Source: Streptomyces sp. NP-1717 (GTDB lineage Bacteria; Actinomycetota; Actinomycetes; Streptomycetales; Streptomycetaceae). From it: a stretch of 64,000 nucleotides of DNA. The DNA lies in contig NZ_JAAPBF010000005.1 of the NCBI RefSeq assembly GCF_022695985.1, positions 30,425 through 94,424 of the forward strand. The letters run 5' to 3'. Positions 27,656 to 36,818 of the stretch are shown here, in pieces. Position numbers and translations under genes: made by a program. Position 1 is the first letter of the stretch, and every line of letters starts with the position of its first letter. The notes under the pieces are model-generated. The model was given only the letters and a program-made list of their open reading frames with translations. It did not search any database and was not told where the DNA came from.

Positions 27656-27949
27656 ATGGGTAGGCTCGGCCCCACCGAGATCATCCTTATTCTCGTCGTC
27701 ATCATCCTGCTCTTCGGCGCCAAGAAGCTTCCCGACATGGCCCGTTCACTCGGCAAGTCGGCGCGCATCCTCAAGAGCGAGGCGAAGGCGATGAAGTCCG
27801 ACGAGAACAAGAGCGGCACGGCTCCGACCGACCCGCCGACCGCCTCCGCCGACCCGGACCAGCCCGCGCCCCGGACCATCCAGGCCGCGCCCGGCGATGT
27901 CACCAGCTCGCGCCCCGTCGCGGAGCCCACCGACTCGACCAAGCGCTGA
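27656..27949 (+). CDS. tatA: Sec-independent protein translocase subunit TatA
   Basis: The 97-aa protein forms the size-variable pore of the twin-arginine translocase. It has a short N-terminal membrane helix (TEIILILVVIILLFGAKKLP) with the conserved hinge F-G-A-K-K-L-P, an amphipathic helix (DMARSLGKSARILKSEAKAM) and a disordered acidic/Pro-rich tail. ATG 27656 is chosen, with GAAGAAGG upstream; the frame's earlier start lacks support. tatC follows after 67 bp; tatB is not in this window. Confidence 0.96.
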   Translation: MGRLGPTEIILILVVIILLFGAKKLPDMARSLGKSARILKSEAKAMKSDENKSGTAPTDPPTASADPDQPAPRTIQAAPGDVTSSRPVAEPTDSTKR

Positions 27950-28016
27950 TCCGACCACCGGGCCGATGCACGCACCGGGCACGGTGACGGCCTTCCGCAC
28001 GAGATGAGGACGTGGG

Positions 28017-28955
28017 TTGCCCAAGTCTGCCCGCACAGAAGAGAAGGATCCCGAGGGGCGCATGCCGCTCGTGGAGCACCTTCGTGAGCTGCGCAACCGG
28101 CTGTCGAAAGGGCTGCTCGCGATCGTCGTGGTGACGATCGTGGCCGTGTTCTACAGCGAGCAGATCATGTCGTTCCTCTCCGAGTCGGTCCCCAAGTGTG
28201 AGAACGGGCTCCAGGAGAGCGACGGCGGCAACTGCGCGGTCGTCTCCTTCAACACCCTCACCTCGCCGTTCACCACGACGATCCGGGTCAGCCTCACCGC
28301 CGGCATCATCGCGGCCAGCCCGATCTGGCTCTACCAGCTGTGGGCGTTCATCGCCCCGGGCCTGCACAAGAACGAGAAGAAGTACACGTACGCGTTCGTC
28401 GCGAGCGCGGTGCCGCTGTTCACGGCCGGTGCCTACCTGGCCTACATCATCCTGCCGATCAGCGTGAAGGTGCTCATCAGCCTCACGCCGGAAGGCTCGT
28501 CCAACATCCTCTCGCTCGACGAGGTCCTCGACTTCACCACCCGTATGGTGCTGGTCTTCGGTCTCGCCTTCGAGCTGCCGCTGGTCCTGGTCATGCTCAA
28601 CATGACCGGCATCGTCACCGGCCGCAGGATGGTCGGATGGTGGCGCGGCGTCGTCATGGGCGTCTTCGTCTTCGGCGCGGTGATCACCCCTACGACCGAC
28701 CCCGTGGGCATGCTCGCGCTGGCGGGCCCCATCATCGTCCTCTACTTCGGCGCGGTGGGCTTCTCGCTGGTCAACGACCGGCGCAGGCGGCGCAAGAACC
28801 CGGACGCGGACCTCGACGACGACGAGGCGTCGGACCTGGACCACACCCCGGAGAGCGTCGGGAGTGTCGAACCGGTCGCCTCCGTGCCCGCCCTTCCCGA
28901 GCAGGCGGACAGCAGCCGCACCAGCCGTGTGAACGGCTACGACGACATCACCTGA
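28017..28955 (+). CDS. tatC: Sec-independent protein translocase subunit TatC
   Basis: This 312-aa receptor binds twin-arginine signal peptides. It has the N-terminal signature MPLVEHLRELRNRL and six transmembrane helices, with the functional Phe-Glu segment around VFGLAFELPLVLVML. The C-terminal extension (about 255-312) is acidic and probably disordered. The start is a TTG at 28017 with GAGGA 7 nt upstream, since no ATG or GTG lies closer in frame before the conserved region. It is in one operon with tatA and is followed after 47 bp by a lipid kinase gene. Confidence 0.96.
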   Translation: MPKSARTEEKDPEGRMPLVEHLRELRNRLSKGLLAIVVVTIVAVFYSEQIMSFLSESVPKCENGLQESDGGNCAVVSFNTLTSPFTTTIRVSLTAGIIAASPIWLYQLWAFIAPGLHKNEKKYTYAFVASAVPLFTAGAYLAYIILPISVKVLISLTPEGSSNILSLDEVLDFTTRMVLVFGLAFELPLVLVMLNMTGIVTGRRMVGWWRGVVMGVFVFGAVITPTTDPVGMLALAGPIIVLYFGAVGFSLVNDRRRRRKNPDADLDDDEASDLDHTPESVGSVEPVASVPALPEQADSSRTSRVNGYDDIT

Positions 28956-29002
28956 TCCGGACGGACCGGACCGCGCCCGACAGTGACCCGTGGGACCCGC
29001 CC

Positions 29003-29899
29003 GTGACCAGTGAGATCAGCCTGTTCGTCAATCCCACCGCCGGGCGCGGCCGGGGAGCCCGTGCCGCGCAGCCCGCCGCCCGCGCGCTCCGCGACGCCGG
29101 GTACTCCGTCCGTACGGTGCTCGGAGCCGACGCCGGGGACGCGCTGCGGCGCGCACGCGAGGCCGTCGCGGCGGGCACCGGCGCGCTGATCGCCGTCGGC
29201 GGGGACGGTCTGGTCTCCCTCGCCCTCCAGGCGGTGGCCGGTACGGACACCCCGCTCGGCGTCGTCGCCGTCGGCACCGGGAACGACTTCGGCCGGGCGC
29301 TCGGCCTGCCGGTCCGGGACCCCGCGGCGGCCGGGCGGATCGCCGCCGACGCGCTCAAGCACGACGGGATCCGGGACGTGGACCTCGGCCGGGTCGCGGG
29401 GCGGTGGTTCGGGACCGTACTCGCCTCCGGATTCGACTCACGCGTCAACGACCGCGGCAACCGCATGCGTTGGCCCAGCGGCCGCGCCAAGTACGACCTG
29501 GCGATGATCGCCGAACTCGCCGCCTTCCGCCCCGCCCCGTACCGCATGACCCTGGACGACGGCACCGAGCGGGAGATCGAGGCGACCCTGGTCGCCGTCG
29601 GCAACGGCCCCTCCTACGGAGGCGGCATGCGGATCTGCGCCGGCGCCGCCATGGACGACGGGCTCTTCGACGTGACCGTCGTCGGGGACTGCAGCCGCGC
29701 CACCCTCCTGAAGGTCTTTCCGCGCGCGTACCGGGGAACGCATCTGAGCCACCCCAAGGTCACCGTCCACCGCACCTCGAAGATCACCCTGGCCGCCCCC
29801 GGTCTCACCGGCTACGCCGACGGGGAGCCGCTCGGACCGCTCCCGCTGACGGCGCGGTGCGTCCCCGGGGCCGTACGGGTACTGACCCCCGGGCCCTGA
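29003..29899 (+). CDS. Diacylglycerol/sphingosine-type lipid kinase (YegS/DgkB family)
   Basis: The 298-aa enzyme has the family motifs NPTAGRGRG at the N-terminus, the nucleotide-binding GGDGL near residue 72 and GTGNDFGRALGLP around residue 93, and the C-terminal beta-sandwich with GNGPSYGGGM. It would phosphorylate a membrane lipid such as diacylglycerol, recycling it toward phosphatidic acid. GTG 29003 gives the typical start three residues before the beta strand ISLFVNP; the ribosome site is weak. It lies 47 bp after tatC on the same strand. Confidence 0.9.
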   Translation: MTSEISLFVNPTAGRGRGARAAQPAARALRDAGYSVRTVLGADAGDALRRAREAVAAGTGALIAVGGDGLVSLALQAVAGTDTPLGVVAVGTGNDFGRALGLPVRDPAAAGRIAADALKHDGIRDVDLGRVAGRWFGTVLASGFDSRVNDRGNRMRWPSGRAKYDLAMIAELAAFRPAPYRMTLDDGTEREIEATLVAVGNGPSYGGGMRICAGAAMDDGLFDVTVVGDCSRATLLKVFPRAYRGTHLSHPKVTVHRTSKITLAAPGLTGYADGEPLGPLPLTARCVPGAVRVLTPGP

Positions 29900-29958
29900 G
29901 GGGCCCCGCCAGCTCACCCATAAAGATCGCCTGACTGTCAGAGGGGACGGGTAGGCTC

Positions 29959-32796
29959 GTGAGCAAGATGACAGAGGACCTCACACCGGCCGAGCGTTAC
30001 GCGGCGGCCCGTATCCGGGCAGCCGAGCAGGCCACCGCACTCGCGCCGTTCCGCGAGATGTACGAATTCGGCCTCGATCCGTTCCAGATCGAGGCATGCC
30101 AGGCGCTGGAGTCCGGCAAGGGCGTCCTGGTGGCGGCGCCCACGGGCTCGGGCAAGACGATCGTCGGCGAGTTCGCCGTGCACCTGGCCCTCGCCGAGGG
30201 CCGTAAATGCTTCTACACCACCCCCATCAAGGCACTGTCCAACCAGAAGTACGCGGACCTGGCGAAACGCTACGGCGCCGACAAGGTGGGCCTGCTCACC
30301 GGCGACAACAGCGTCAACTCGGACGCCCCGGTGGTCGTCATGACCACCGAGGTCCTGCGCAACATGCTCTACGCGGGATCGCAGTCGCTGAGCGGACTCG
30401 GCTATGTGGTGATGGACGAGGTGCACTACCTCTCCGACCGGTTCCGCGGCGCCGTCTGGGAAGAGGTGATCATCCACCTCCCCGAGTCCGTGACCCTGGT
30501 GTCCCTGTCGGCGACCGTCTCCAACGCCGAGGAGTTCGGTGACTGGCTGGACACCGTCCGTGGCAGCACCGCGGTGATCGTCTCCGAGGACCGCCCCGTG
30601 CCGCTGTGGCAGCACGTCTTCGCGGGCCGCCGGATGTACGACCTCTTCGAGGAGAGCACCGACCACGGAGGCCGCGGCGGGGCGCGCCGGGAGGTCAACC
30701 CCGACCTCGTCCGCCTGGCCCGGATGGAGAACCAGAAAACGTACAACCCGCGGGACCGCCGCCGCGGCAAGATGGTCCGCGAGGCCGACCGGGAGCGCGA
30801 GCGCAGACAGCGCGGCCGGATCTGGACCCCGGGCAGGCCCGAGGTCATCGAGCGGCTCGACGCCGAGGACCTGCTGCCCGCCATCACCTTCATCTTCAGC
30901 CGGGCCGGCTGCGAGGCCGCCGTACAGCAGTGCATGTACGCCGGACTGCGGCTCAACGACGACAGCAGGCGGGCCAGGGTCCGCGAGATCGTCGAGCGGC
31001 GCACCGCGTCGATCCCCACCGAGGACCTGCACGTCCTCGGGTACTACGAGTGGCTCGAGGGTCTGGAGCGCGGCATCGCCGCCCACCACGCCGGCATGCT
31101 GCCCACGTTCAAGGAAGTCGTCGAGGAGCTGTTCGTACGGGGCCTGGTCAAGGCCGTGTTCGCCACGGAGACCCTGGCGCTCGGCATCAACATGCCCGCC
31201 AGGTCGGTCGTCCTGGAGAAGCTCGTCAAGTGGAACGGCGAGCAGCACGCGGACATCACCCCCGGCGAGTACACGCAGCTGACCGGCCGCGCCGGACGAC
31301 GCGGCATCGACGTCGAGGGCCACGCGGTGGTCCTGTGGCAGCGCGGCATGGACCCGGGCGCGCTCGCCGGCCTCGCCGGCACCCGCACGTATCCGCTGCG
31401 CTCCAGCTTCCGGCCGTCGTACAACATGGCGGTCAACCTGGTCCAGCAGTTCGGCCGGCACCGCTCGCGCGAACTGCTGGAGACCTCGTTCGCACAGTTC
31501 CAGGCGGACAAGTCGGTCGTCGGGATCTCCCGTCAGGTCCAGCGGAACGAAGAGGGGATGGAGGGCTACCGGGCGGGCATGACCTGCCACCTGGGGAACT
31601 TCGAGGAGTACGCGCGGCTGCGCCGCGACCTCAAGGACCGCGAGACGGAGCTGGCCAAGCAGGGGGCGGTGCAGCGGCGGGCCGCCGCCGCGTCCTCCCT
31701 GGAGAAGCTCAAGCCCGGCGACGTCATCCACGTCCCGACCGGCAAGTTCGCCGGTCTCGCCCTGGTGCTCGACCCCGGACTGCCCGCCGGGCGGGCGGGC
31801 GGACACCGGGGTGTGGAGTACCACGACGGCCCCAGGCCGCTGGTGCTGACCGCCGAGCGGCAGGTCAAGCGGCTCGCGTCGATGGACTTCCCCGTGCCCG
31901 TCGAGGCGCTGGACCGGATGCGGATCCCCAAGAGCTTCAACCAGCGTTCGCCGCAGTCACGCCGTGACCTGGCGTCCGCGCTGCGCACGAAGGCCGGTCA
32001 TGTCGTCCCGGAGCGGCACCGCAAGGGGCGCGCGCCGGCGGCCGACGACCGTGAGATCGCCAGGCTGCGCACCGCGCTGCGGGCGCACCCCTGCCACGGC
32101 TGCGACGAGCGCGAGGACCACGCGCGCTGGGCCGAGCGCTACCACCGGCTGCAGCGGGACACCCGTCAGCTGGAGCGGCGCATCGAGGGCCGTACGAACA
32201 CCATCGCCCGCACCTTCGACCGGATCGTCGCCCTCCTCACGGAGATGGACTATCTGCGCGGCGACGAGGTCACGGGCAACGGGAAGCGGCTCGCACGGCT
32301 CTACGGCGAGTTGGACCTGCTCGCCAGCGAATGCCTGCGCGAGGGCGTGTGGGAAGGACTCTCCCCGGCGGAACTGGCCGCGTGCGTCTCGGCGCTGGTC
32401 TTTGAGGCGCGCCAGTCGGACGACGCGGTGGCGCCCCGGCTGCCCAGCGGCGCGGCGAAGACCGCGCTCGGCGAGATGGTCCGTATCTGGGGCCGGCTCG
32501 ACGCGCTGGAGGAGGACTTCAAGATCAATCAGGCGGAGGGGGTCGGGCAGCGTGAGCCCGACCTCGGCTTCGCCTGGGCCGTGCACATGTGGGCGTCCGG
32601 CCAGGGTCTGGACGAGGTACTGCGGGACGCCGAGATGCCGGCGGGAGACTTCGTCCGCTGGTGCAAGCAGGTGATCGACGTCCTCGGACAGATCGCGGCG
32701 GCGGCGCCCCGCGAGAACAGCACGGTCGCGAAGAACGCGCGCAAGGCGGTCGACGGGGTGCTGCGCGGGGTGGTGGCGTACAGCTCGGTGGGGTGA
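29959..32796 (+). CDS. Ski2-like DEVH-box RNA helicase (HelY/Mtr4-like)
   Basis: The 945-aa helicase has Walker A A60-PTGSGKT67, DEVH box D153-E-V-H156, motif III LSAT, motif VI with QLTGRAGRRG and, in the last 200 residues, a DSHCT domain (from about GDEVTGNGKRLARLYGELDLL to GDFVRWCKQVIDVLGQIA). These place it among the actinobacterial HelY proteins, related to Ski2 and Mtr4 RNA helicases that support 3'-5' RNA decay. GTG 29959 with a purine-rich GAGGGGACGGG upstream is the start. It follows the lipid kinase by 59 bp and probably ends the tat operon or forms its own unit. Confidence 0.95.
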   Translation: MSKMTEDLTPAERYAAARIRAAEQATALAPFREMYEFGLDPFQIEACQALESGKGVLVAAPTGSGKTIVGEFAVHLALAEGRKCFYTTPIKALSNQKYADLAKRYGADKVGLLTGDNSVNSDAPVVVMTTEVLRNMLYAGSQSLSGLGYVVMDEVHYLSDRFRGAVWEEVIIHLPESVTLVSLSATVSNAEEFGDWLDTVRGSTAVIVSEDRPVPLWQHVFAGRRMYDLFEESTDHGGRGGARREVNPDLVRLARMENQKTYNPRDRRRGKMVREADRERERRQRGRIWTPGRPEVIERLDAEDLLPAITFIFSRAGCEAAVQQCMYAGLRLNDDSRRARVREIVERRTASIPTEDLHVLGYYEWLEGLERGIAAHHAGMLPTFKEVVEELFVRGLVKAVFATETLALGINMPARSVVLEKLVKWNGEQHADITPGEYTQLTGRAGRRGIDVEGHAVVLWQRGMDPGALAGLAGTRTYPLRSSFRPSYNMAVNLVQQFGRHRSRELLETSFAQFQADKSVVGISRQVQRNEEGMEGYRAGMTCHLGNFEEYARLRRDLKDRETELAKQGAVQRRAAAASSLEKLKPGDVIHVPTGKFAGLALVLDPGLPAGRAGGHRGVEYHDGPRPLVLTAERQVKRLASMDFPVPVEALDRMRIPKSFNQRSPQSRRDLASALRTKAGHVVPERHRKGRAPAADDREIARLRTALRAHPCHGCDEREDHARWAERYHRLQRDTRQLERRIEGRTNTIARTFDRIVALLTEMDYLRGDEVTGNGKRLARLYGELDLLASECLREGVWEGLSPAELAACVSALVFEARQSDDAVAPRLPSGAAKTALGEMVRIWGRLDALEEDFKINQAEGVGQREPDLGFAWAVHMWASGQGLDEVLRDAEMPAGDFVRWCKQVIDVLGQIAAAAPRENSTVAKNARKAVDGVLRGVVAYSSVG

Positions 32797-32808
32797 CGGC
32801 CGACGTGC

Positions 32809-32830
32809 GGGGACCGGCCGACCGGTCCCC
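32809..32830 (+). terminator. Hairpin after the helicase gene
   Basis: GGGGACCGG (32809-32817) pairs perfectly with CCGGTCCCC (32822-32830) over a 4-nt loop, 12 bp after the stop codon. Confidence 0.7.
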
Positions 32831-32978
32831 GGTGCCGGCGGGCGGCGGTCGTCCGGTTGAGTGATCTGTCGGCCACGTACGGGTGAAACACGCGATTACT
32901 CAAGGTAGTTGATGCGACGCTCTCCGTGAGCACCGATTCCGGTGTCCGGGTTCCACGCACTCAACAAGGAGTAGCCGC

Positions 32979-33260
32979 ATGCGAGTTCGTCAGTCCCTCC
33001 CCGCCCTCGTCGGCGCTGTCGCCATGGTCCTGGGCATGTCCACCGCGGCGTCCGCCGCGCCGTCGGCCGCGACCCCTTGCGGGTACTACTCGACGTCCAG
33101 CGACTCGTACTACAACCACTGCACGAATGACGGCTCACGCATCGTCATCGAGGTGGAGGTGTCGGGCTGGAACTACGAGCAGTGTGTGGGCCCCGGTATC
33201 ACCTGGCTCGGCTCGAAGAGCAAGGTCAGTGACGCGTGGTACGTCGGCCGCACCTGCTGA
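32979..33260 (+). CDS. Small secreted cysteine-containing protein (DUF6355-like)
   Basis: The 93-aa product has a classical signal peptide (MRVRQSLPALVGAVAMVLG, cleavage likely after A-S-A at about residue 27). The mature part of about 66 residues has four cysteines and many aromatic residues (CGYYSTSSDSYYNHC, WNYEQCVGPG, VGRTC), suggesting two disulphide bonds in a compact beta-rich fold. I think it belongs to the small secreted DUF6355 family of actinomycetes, but this is from memory. ATG 32979 has AAGGAG 7 nt upstream. It is monocistronic and convergent with the next gene. Confidence 0.82.
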   Translation: MRVRQSLPALVGAVAMVLGMSTAASAAPSAATPCGYYSTSSDSYYNHCTNDGSRIVIEVEVSGWNYEQCVGPGITWLGSKSKVSDAWYVGRTC

Positions 33261-33269
33261 CGTCTGGTC

Positions 33270-33307
33270 ACTGACTCACTGACTCACCGATTCGCCGATT
33301 CGCCGAT
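33270..33307. repeat. Short tandem repeats after the secreted protein gene
   Basis: Two units of ACTGACTC (33270-33285) are followed by tandem copies of CGATTCGC (33288-33303). They are short, non-coding and lie between the stop codon and the terminator hairpin. Confidence 0.7.
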
Positions 33308-33311
33308 GTCA

Positions 33312-33351
33312 CCGCGGGGCCCGGACGCCGAGAGACGTCCGGGCCCCGCGG
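33312..33351. terminator. Perfect 16-bp hairpin between convergent genes
   Basis: CCGCGGGGCCCGGACG (33312-33327) pairs with 33336-33351 over an 8-nt loop. It serves the secreted protein gene (+) and the ADP-ribosylglycohydrolase gene (-). Confidence 0.82.
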
Positions 33352-33370
33352 CACGCCGGTCGCGCCGGTG

Positions 33371-34330
33371 TCAGGCCGTCAACGACTCCGCGAGCCGGGC
33401 CAGTTCCGGCGTACGCAGCACCCGGTCCCCGTATCCGGGCAGGACCAGATGGAGCGGCTCCGTCCAGCGGCGGGGGATCGCGGAGAAGCCGTACACGGCG
33501 CCCGCGAGCGCGCCGGTGACCGCCGCGACCGTGTCCGTGTCGCCTCCCAGATCGATCGCCGCCGCCAGCGACGCCTCGAACGAGCCGGTCGTCCGCAGCG
33601 CCCAGAGAGCCGAACCCAGACAGGGCCAGACCGCTCCGTTGAACTCCGTCGCGTCGTCGGGATGCCAGCCGGGGTCGAGCACGGTGGCCCAGCGCGGACG
33701 GTGCTCCTCGTCCACGTCCCGGAGTGCGGCGGGGACGGCGGCCACCGGGTCGCCGCCGTCCAGTGCCACCCGGATCAGCTCGTGCAGGACGGCCGTGCCC
33801 TCCCACGCTGCGGCGTCGCCGTGGGTGAGCGCCGCGATCCGGCGGGCGGCCGACATGGTGGCCTCGCGCCCCTCCGCCGCGAAGTGCACGGCAGGGGTGG
33901 CGGCGCGCATCAACGAGCCGTTGCCGGCGGCCCGTCCGGAGCGCTGGAAGTGGATCGGGGCCGCGAGATCCCACGGATCGCCGCTCGTCAGGACCTCCTC
34001 GGTCTGGAGCCCGATGTCCTTGGGGCCGCCCGCCGCCCAGCGGCGGAACCGGTCGAAGATGTCGGGCAGATCGAGGCCCCCGCTCTCCAGCAGGGACTCA
34101 CCGATCAGCACGGCCATCTGCGTGTCGTCGGTGGCCTCGCCCGGCTCCCAGCCGCCGCCTCCGCACATCTCGCCCACACCGTCGGGGAAACGGGCGGAGA
34201 ACGCGCCGGCCGGGCCGAACTCGAAGGGTGCCCCGAGCGCGTCGCCGGCGGCCGAGCCGACGACCGCTCCGAGCGCCCGGTCGCGCCGAGCCGTGCCGTC
34301 CGAGGGGAGCGGCTGATCCACGGGGGTCAT
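33371..34330 (-). CDS. ADP-ribosylglycohydrolase family protein (DraG-like)
   Basis: The 319-aa enzyme has the all-helical DraG/ARH fold and its metal-binding motifs. These are GSAAGDALGAPFEF near residue 26, TDDTQ near residue 67 and the C-terminal GGDTDT (about residue 265), which together hold a dinuclear metal centre. Such proteins remove ADP-ribose from modified proteins or nucleic acids, or act on related small molecules. No ADP-ribosyltransferase gene is seen nearby, so the substrate is open. ATG 34330 begins the gene; the next upstream gene on this strand ends or starts 44 bp away, so it may be read through from the fasciclin gene. Confidence 0.9.
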   Translation of the reverse strand: MTPVDQPLPSDGTARRDRALGAVVGSAAGDALGAPFEFGPAGAFSARFPDGVGEMCGGGGWEPGEATDDTQMAVLIGESLLESGGLDLPDIFDRFRRWAAGGPKDIGLQTEEVLTSGDPWDLAAPIHFQRSGRAAGNGSLMRAATPAVHFAAEGREATMSAARRIAALTHGDAAAWEGTAVLHELIRVALDGGDPVAAVPAALRDVDEEHRPRWATVLDPGWHPDDATEFNGAVWPCLGSALWALRTTGSFEASLAAAIDLGGDTDTVAAVTGALAGAVYGFSAIPRRWTEPLHLVLPGYGDRVLRTPELARLAESLTA

Positions 34331-34373
34331 CCGGCCAGCATAGGGAGACCGGACAACGCCCGTGGACAGGGGA

Positions 34374-35024
34374 CTACTTCGGCATCAGCACCGTGTCGAT
34401 GATGTGCACCGTGGCGTTGGCCGTCGGGACGTCACCGCAGACAACACTTGCCGAGTCGTTCACCTTGTACGAGTCGCCGGAGCCCGCCGTGGTCAGCGTG
34501 CTCTTCTGGAGGGTGTCGTACGTGCCGCTCTCCAGCTGCTTCTTGGCCAGCTTCTCGCCCACGACGTGGTAGGTGAGGATCTTGGTGAGCATCTCCTTGT
34601 CCGCGAGGACGGCGTCCAGGTCGGCCTTCGGGATCTTGGCGAAGGCGTCGTTGGTGGGCGCGAACACCGTGATGTTCTCCGCGGTGTTGAGGGTGTCGAC
34701 CAGACCGGCCTTCTTCACCGCGGTGACCAGGGTGGAGAGCTCCGGGTTGTTGGACGCGGCGGTCGCGACCGGGGCCTGCCCCATGCCCTCGAAGCTGCCC
34801 GGACCGGTCTTCGGCACCGACGCACAGGCCGGGCCGAACGGCCCGTCGGCGGCGTCGCCCGCCGCGTCGTCGGCGGTCTCCTCGGGGGCGGCCGTGTCCT
34901 CGGCCGCGGACGAGGACTCCGCCTTGCTGTCCTTGTCGTCGCTGGAGCAGGAGGTGAGCGCCAGCGGAAGGGCGACGGCTGCGACGACGGTGACGGCGGC
35001 ACGCTGGAAACGGGTGATCTTCAT
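34374..35024 (-). CDS. Fasciclin-domain lipoprotein
   Basis: The 216-aa product has a lipoprotein signal with L-T-S-C (Cys26), a Ser/Glu/Ala-rich linker, and one FAS1 domain (about 80-216) with the H1 and H2 signatures ITVFAPTNDAFAKIP and ILTYHVV and the closing ATVHIIDTVLMP. It is a homologue of the mycobacterial secreted antigens MPT70/MPT83, which belong to the SigK regulon. ATG 35024 has AAGGAG 7 nt upstream. It lies 92 bp downstream of the molybdopterin oxidoreductase gene on the same strand, and I see no separate SigK motif before it, so it is probably cotranscribed. Confidence 0.94.
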   Translation of the reverse strand: MKITRFQRAAVTVVAAVALPLALTSCSSDDKDSKAESSSAAEDTAAPEETADDAAGDAADGPFGPACASVPKTGPGSFEGMGQAPVATAASNNPELSTLVTAVKKAGLVDTLNTAENITVFAPTNDAFAKIPKADLDAVLADKEMLTKILTYHVVGEKLAKKQLESGTYDTLQKSTLTTAGSGDSYKVNDSASVVCGDVPTANATVHIIDTVLMPK

Positions 35025-35116
35025 GTCAATCTCCTTGGAATTCCGTGCTGTTCGAGCAGGGGGTGGCACAGGGGTGCCGGGAATCGGTGGTCGGTGCGGT
35101 ACTCGGTGGGGAGCGC

Positions 35117-36811
35117 TCAGTCGACGGCGACCACCACCGAGTGCCGGCCGGTCGCGCCGTTGGGTACGGTCCCCACGCGCTTGTCGGTCTGGGTGTCGCC
35201 GTCCCGGTCCGTCGCACGGACTTCGAGGGTGTGGTTGCCGGGAGTGGCGGGCCATTCCCACATCCACTGGCGCCAGGTGTCCACGCTGTCCTCGGCGGCG
35301 AGCTCGGCCGGGTTCCACTCGCCGCCGTCCACGCGCACCTCGACCCGCTCGATACCGCGGTGCTGCGCCCACGCCACTCCGGCGACGGTCACCGGGCCCG
35401 CCTTCGGCGAGGCGAAGGGGCGCGGCGTGTCGATCCGCGACTGGGTCTTGACGGGCGCCTCACGGGACCAGTCGCGCTTGACCCAGTACGCGTCGTAGTC
35501 GGCGAACGTGGTGAGTTCGAGGTCTTCCAGCCACTTGCACGCCGACACGTACCCGTAGAGGCCGGGGACGACCATCCGGACCGGGAAGCCGTGGTCGAAC
35601 GGCAGGGGTTCGCCGTTCATGCCGACCGCGAGTATCGCGTCGCGGCCGTCCATGACCGCGTCGACCGGGGTGCCGATGGTCATGCCGTCCACGGAGCGGG
35701 ACACCAGCTGGTCGGCGGGACCGCCCTTCGACGGCGGCCGCACACCGGCCTCACGCAGCAGGTCGGCCAGGGGGACGCCGATCCAGCGGGCGTTGCCGAC
35801 GTACGGGCCGCCGACCTCGTTGGAGACACAGGTCAGCGTGATGTCCCGTTCGATCAGCTTCCGTTGGAGGAGATCCTGGAAGCCGACCGTGAGCGGTCGG
35901 GCGACGCCCTTGCCGTGGATGCGCAGACGCCACTTGCCGGCGTCCACCCGGGGCACGACCAGGGCGGTGTCCACCCGGTAGAAGTCCTTGTTGGGCGTGG
36001 TGAAAGAGGTGAGGCCGCGGATCCCCAGATCCGCCCCGGCGGGTACCGCCTCGGCCGGTGAGGACGGTGCGGGCAGCACGATCGTGCGGCGTGAGGCGGC
36101 GGCCTCGGCCGCCCCCGATGCGTTGAGCCGCCGCCCGAGGAGACCGGCTCCGGCGGACGCCGCGGCGGCGGCCGTCGCGGCGATGACGAATCCGCGCCGG
36201 TCGAAGGTGCCGCTGTCCGTGCCGGCCGTCGCCGCGTCGCCGGTTCCCGTGCCGGCCGTTTCCGCGGCCTTCCCGGCCTCGTCGGCCGTTCCGTCCGCCC
36301 CCCGATCCCCGTGGGGGGACGGACGGAAGGCGAGCCGTCCGGCCAGCAGATACAGCACTCCACAGGCCGTCAGACCGCCCACGACCGAGGGCAGGGCGTC
36401 GGAGAGACGGCCGTCCGGCCGTTCCACCGCCGCCAGCGCCCCGATCGCGCCGAAGACCAGGACCGCCGCCGAGCCGACCCTCCGGTACCGCAGCGAGGCC
36501 ACTCCGACCGCCATGGCGAAGAGCGCCAGGAGGGCCAGGATGCCCAGTTGCAGGACCAGCTTGTCGTCGTTGCCGAAATTGCGGACGGCGAAGTCCTTCA
36601 CCGGCGCGGGTGTGCGGTCGATGACCGCGCCGCCCACCGCGGTGACGGGACCCGCCTCGGGCCGTACGGCCGCCGAAACCAGCTCGGCGACGCAGAGCGC
36701 CACGAGCCCGGCGATCAGTCCGCCGAGCGCGGCCAGGGCGCCGCGCACCACTCGTACGCCACGCGCCCCATGGCCGGCCCCGCTCGTCGGATCTTTCTGA
36801 TCTTCGCTCAC
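35117..36811 (-). CDS. Membrane-anchored molybdopterin-dependent oxidoreductase (sulfite-oxidase fold)
   Basis: The 564-aa protein has several N-terminal transmembrane helices (about 20-175), a linker with a further hydrophobic helix after DRRGFVIAATAAAAASAGAG, and a sulfite-oxidase-type molybdopterin domain (about 240-450). The Mo-ligand Cys328 lies in TLTCVSNEVGG, and a Mo-co dimerisation domain (about 460-564) follows. The catalytic domain would face outside and oxidise or reduce a small substrate; which one is unknown. The frame allows ATG 36820, but that codon overlaps the -10 element CGAAT of a SigK-type promoter, so GTG 36811 is the better start and the mRNA would be leaderless. Confidence 0.88.
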   Translation of the reverse strand: MSEDQKDPTSGAGHGARGVRVVRGALAALGGLIAGLVALCVAELVSAAVRPEAGPVTAVGGAVIDRTPAPVKDFAVRNFGNDDKLVLQLGILALLALFAMAVGVASLRYRRVGSAAVLVFGAIGALAAVERPDGRLSDALPSVVGGLTACGVLYLLAGRLAFRPSPHGDRGADGTADEAGKAAETAGTGTGDAATAGTDSGTFDRRGFVIAATAAAAASAGAGLLGRRLNASGAAEAAASRRTIVLPAPSSPAEAVPAGADLGIRGLTSFTTPNKDFYRVDTALVVPRVDAGKWRLRIHGKGVARPLTVGFQDLLQRKLIERDITLTCVSNEVGGPYVGNARWIGVPLADLLREAGVRPPSKGGPADQLVSRSVDGMTIGTPVDAVMDGRDAILAVGMNGEPLPFDHGFPVRMVVPGLYGYVSACKWLEDLELTTFADYDAYWVKRDWSREAPVKTQSRIDTPRPFASPKAGPVTVAGVAWAQHRGIERVEVRVDGGEWNPAELAAEDSVDTWRQWMWEWPATPGNHTLEVRATDRDGDTQTDKRVGTVPNGATGRHSVVVAVD

Positions 36812-36818
36812 ACCGGCC

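Noticed and set aside
29938..31824. A 628-aa minus-strand frame opposite the helicase
   Set aside because: It lies wholly within the real helicase gene, has no start signal and looks like antisense of a GC-rich gene.
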